Assembly: GCA_001586965.3 (NCBI GenBank)
Contig: LUCW03001645.1
Location: forward strand, 1 to 25,503
Reading direction: 5' to 3'
Source of the DNA: Sphaeroforma sirkka
Taxonomy: Eukaryota > Opisthokonta > Ichthyosporea > Ichthyophonida
Length of the DNA stretch: 25,503 nucleotides
Position 1 is the first letter of the stretch, and each line of letters opens with the position of its first letter. The translations under genes were made by a program, and so were the position numbers. The notes under the pieces are model-generated. The model saw only the letters and a program-made list of their open reading frames with translations, was not told the DNA's origin and did no database searches. This document shows, in pieces, positions 22,941-25,503 of the stretch.

Positions 22941-24297
22941 TCATCTAATTGTACCTTTTTTCTGATCTATCCGCCAAGTATCTACTGAGTGTGAAACCTG
23001 TACCCCGATCAGAGTCGACACTACACTCATGGCTCCGAGCGATACGCCTTTCTCATAAGTGATTAGCATTACCGTACCAACGCTCATAAATACACCATCC
23101 ATTCCAATGCTGGTTTGGCAATCATTTAGCCACAGTTCCTGCAGTAACCGCTGAAACGCATCCTGTATAAGACCCACGGTATCAGTGTCAAAGCTCTCTG
23201 GATAACTGCTACGAACCAACTTTTCGATGTGGTAAAGCGTGTCCACGTGGATACAGAACGCCGCGATACTGAGAGCATAATAGCACCATCTAACAATATT
23301 GCGCGAGTCGTCTGTAGCCGGCAGACTCCGGGAGAAGAAGAATCCCGTCAAGAGAATCACACATGCAGGAATATCAGATTGGCTCGAAAGTGTGATGTGG
23401 TGAGTGTGAATACCTGCCAACTGAGCACGCTGCTGTAGACGTGATCCTGGGGTACATCTACTGAAAGCGTCTCGGAGGTCTGTGGGAAGAGATACACACT
23501 CGCTGCCGCAGATATAAAGCACGTGAGAGTGAGTGCGCCCATGACACTCTCTTTGAAGGTGATGGTGTGAGGTACCGCCGCCCGTCCTATTCCACTTGTC
23601 GCATCAGTGTGTTTGCTATATTTGTGCGTATCATTCGTACGCGAGACTTGCCCATGCGTGTCGTCTGAGTTTGTAGCTCCACTTGCACCCATCGCACCGT
23701 CCGCGCTGCTAAGCAACCGCTGCGTAGAAGGCATCCGTGTGAAGAGGAAGCACATCAAGAGGAAGAAGCACAGACTCATAGCACCGAGATAGCCTACCAC
23801 TAGCAACGAAAGACCCGGAATAGTGTGTATAGATCCAACACTCCCTAACACTACTTTCTTGTCGTTTCCACGACTATTGTTACCATCAGATGTAGTTGTA
23901 GTTTGCGTATCCTTCTCTTTCTTTCTGCCTGTACTGTTCTCATCAGATGTTGATCTCGTTTGTAAAGCAATCGATGACTGTTCGCCTACGAATACAGTAA
24001 GCACTATCGCAGCCATCAGCAAGTTCTGAGAGTGGAACCACCCATACCACGTACGAGAGACCTCTCTATAGGCCACAAAAAAAAGATATTCTCAGCAAAC
24101 ATATCAGTTTCCCTCGTATCATTAAACTCACTAGAATGTACATGTATATTAGCATCATCAGTAGCCTTTGTATTTATGCCATCTGTGACGTCTTCGAAGT
24201 CCCATGTAAGCAGCCATGTGACAAAATCTTCGGAGAAAAAGTAGTCGTACGAGTTCTCATAAGAACTTGACTCGGCCAAGTCAGCTTCTATGAGCAT
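22941..24297 (-). CDS. Gene M copy 4: multi-pass membrane protein, inverted (one frameshift)
   Basis: Fourth M copy, minus strand; for the protein see 7954-9320. It is the only copy whose exon 1 (24132-24297, 55 codons plus one base) has the full majority reading without a frameshift. Exon 2 starts at 24063 and is open until about 23358-23363, where two extra bases (ca/tg repeat) shift the frame in the SDIPACD/VILLTGF region. The rest is open in the next frame to a TGA at 22941, with the four-G type of C-terminus ([10 protein letters not shown]...). With the two-base slip discounted it would be complete. Confidence 0.76.
24064..24131 (-). other. Spliceosomal intron in gene M, copy 4 (68 nt)
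   Basis: GTGAGT donor and tatagag acceptor on the minus strand, with T8. Here splicing connects the intact exon 1 to exon 2 with no correction; without splicing the frame ends in an unrelated 20-residue tail. Confidence 0.78.
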
Positions 24298-24393
24298 AAA
24301 TCCTGAGTATGTGCTTCCATGTTATCGCCACTGTGACACATGCAAGTATAAGAGATATACACTGTGTTGCGTTTGGTCCATTAGTGCTTTAGA
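24298..24393 (-). promoter_or_regulatory. Upstream region of gene M, copy 4
   Basis: Inverted counterpart of 7863-7953, including the upstream ATG (24320 on the minus strand) and the weak TATA-like stretch. Confidence 0.4.
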
Positions 24394-24696
24394 CGAGAAA
24401 AATAAGTACGAGACATGCATGAACTCAAGGTTAACAACGGACACTTTGAGTTCCAAATCTTCAATAGCGGTCTATGACCCGATATATATTCAGTGACTAT
24501 ATCCAATGTTTTATTGCTGTGGTTTTGTTTGAATAATTTGGACATGTGGTACGCGTTTTAACTACTCGATATAGTTTTATAGTTTTATGTATTTATGTAT
24601 GTATGGCCAAGGTCTATATCTGTTGTTGATATGGTTTTATAAAAATATATAGTGACAGATAGTTTAGATCGGCACAATAGACAGACCTTCAGTGTA
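24394..24696 (-). other. Partial S 3' flank at the outer end of the inverted unit
   Basis: Reverse complement of the outer part of the truncated-copy S 3' flank. It is cut at cttcagtgta, about 190 bases before an S stop codon would be reached. Confidence 0.85.
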
Positions 24697-24897
24697 AGAT
24701 ACAGACAACACTGGAGTTCAGTCAGCCTCAGATCCCGCTCAGAACGGACAGGGCCCAGCTAGTATCCAGGCCAGCGGTGATGTGAAGGGGTCCGATCCGG
24801 TTGCAGGAAACCGACGATAATGACAGCGCCGCTGGTACATTGACATCCATGCCATTTATTGTGATAGCCGCAGGTGTGATTAGCTTGGCTCTGTTTT
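24697..24897 (+). pseudogene. Gene S tail fragment (C-terminal ~66 codons)
   Basis: It begins just after the Arg6-Gln site (agatacagacaacactgg) and runs to the S stop. It carries the TSMPF and SLALF variants, so it belongs with the truncated copy of unit 1. One extra A near 24806 (gcagg for gcgg) shifts the frame. It has no promoter or start. The joint with the opposite-strand S flank at 24696 is a second inversion-type breakpoint. Coding sequence is nearly identical to other copies, but the flank downstream is not. Confidence 0.85.
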
Positions 24898-25090
24898 AAT
24901 ATCTGGGCATGATCAACTACATAGCGACGTATGTATGCTACATCCATGATATCATATAGCGATTTAAAAAAATTAGTAGATTATAGTTAATAGTTATTAA
25001 ATAATCAATCCATAGCGAACAGTCGGGAGCACAAGCTTCTGTTGGTTTAAAACTACGATTCGCTCAAACATCGTATGCCTTGGACAACGT
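24898..25090 (+). other. Diverged S 3' flank
   Basis: The first ~20 bases (atatctgggcatgatcaact) match the truncated-copy flank. Beyond that the sequence can still be aligned (cacaagctt, gacatgt/gatatcat, ggtttaaaacta for ggctaaaatta) but with many changes and no AATAAA. It is an old relative of the S flank, not a recent copy. Confidence 0.65.
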
Positions 25091-25097
25091 GATATAC

Positions 25098-25098
<1 letters not shown>

Positions 25099-25184
<86 letters not shown>

Positions 25185-25241
25185 ACATACACACACAATG
25201 GTCATACATCACAATAATACATTTATATATATATAGTACAT

Positions 25242-25280
<39 letters not shown>

Positions 25281-25290
25281 ATATATAGGT
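25099..25290. repeat. (TA)n and (CA)n microsatellites
   Basis: A (TA)n block of about 80 bases (25103-25180), then shorter TA blocks and (CA)n tracts near 25189-25198 and 25238-25260. No gene. Confidence 0.9.
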
Positions 25291-25503
25291 AAACATATAT
25301 CGATGTGCATAATTATTGATTAATCCTTGAGGAGCGATTCGAGTCAGTGCCAGTATTTACAATTCATGCCTACCACACTGACACTCGAATTGTAGGGTCA
25401 CTTATCCACCTCTATCACCACACCAAACACTTCCTTTTTGGTTATTACACGGAGGTATTGAATATTATAAATACAAAAACAATTACAAACATATTTTGTC
25501 ACA
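25291..25503. other. Non-repeated sequence at the right edge
   Basis: This stretch has no match elsewhere in the window and no gene that I can support. An imperfect inverted repeat (attcgagtcagtg at 25337-25349 with cactgacactcgaat at 25376-25390) could form a 13-bp stem with a 2-base bulge. Confidence 0.5.

Overview
The window is eukaryotic nuclear DNA, most likely from a unicellular eukaryote; I cannot name the species. The evidence is a short spliceosomal-type intron, a TATA box about 70 bases upstream of a start codon, AATAAA polyadenylation signals, a secreted protein with a predicted GPI-anchor signal, long (TA)n microsatellites and TTTAGGG-like telomere-style fragments. There are no bacterial operons, Shine-Dalgarno sites, rRNAs or tRNAs that I can see.

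The window is almost entirely one amplified locus. A unit of about 8 kb is present in tandem at 1-7921 and 7922-15966, with a third incomplete copy at 15967-19727. A complete unit reads: gene M (+, six or more membrane spans, about 432 residues); an AT/TA-rich spacer with a telomere-like G-rich patch and a conserved hairpin; gene S (-, about 630 residues, signal peptide, 18 cysteines, Arg6 site, GPI-type tail); a promoter-bearing spacer of about 1.4 kb; and a second S copy (+) that lacks the first ~250 codons but keeps the S 3' flank. M and full S are convergent; full S and truncated S are head to head.

The third unit is cut inside S at 19727 and joined to an inverted copy. This makes a large inverted repeat with arms of about 4.1 kb (15602-19727 and 20624-24696) around an 896-base spacer, so the fourth unit runs backwards (S fragment + at 19728-21422, M on - at 22941-24297). 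At 24696 another join leads into a 200-base S tail fragment whose downstream flank is strongly diverged. The end of the window (from about 25090) is TA/CA microsatellite followed by non-repeated sequence.

Every copy of both genes carries at least one frameshift as given, but the lesions mostly fall at different places, often in homopolymers, and a majority reading restores both proteins. Either this is a decaying amplified array or the assembly contains residual homopolymer errors. Length changes in the intron of M do not affect its exons. If expressed, S would be a surface protein held by a lipid anchor and releasable by a proprotein convertase, and M a multi-pass membrane protein. Neither family is recognised, and no functional link between the two beyond their co-amplification can be shown from sequence.
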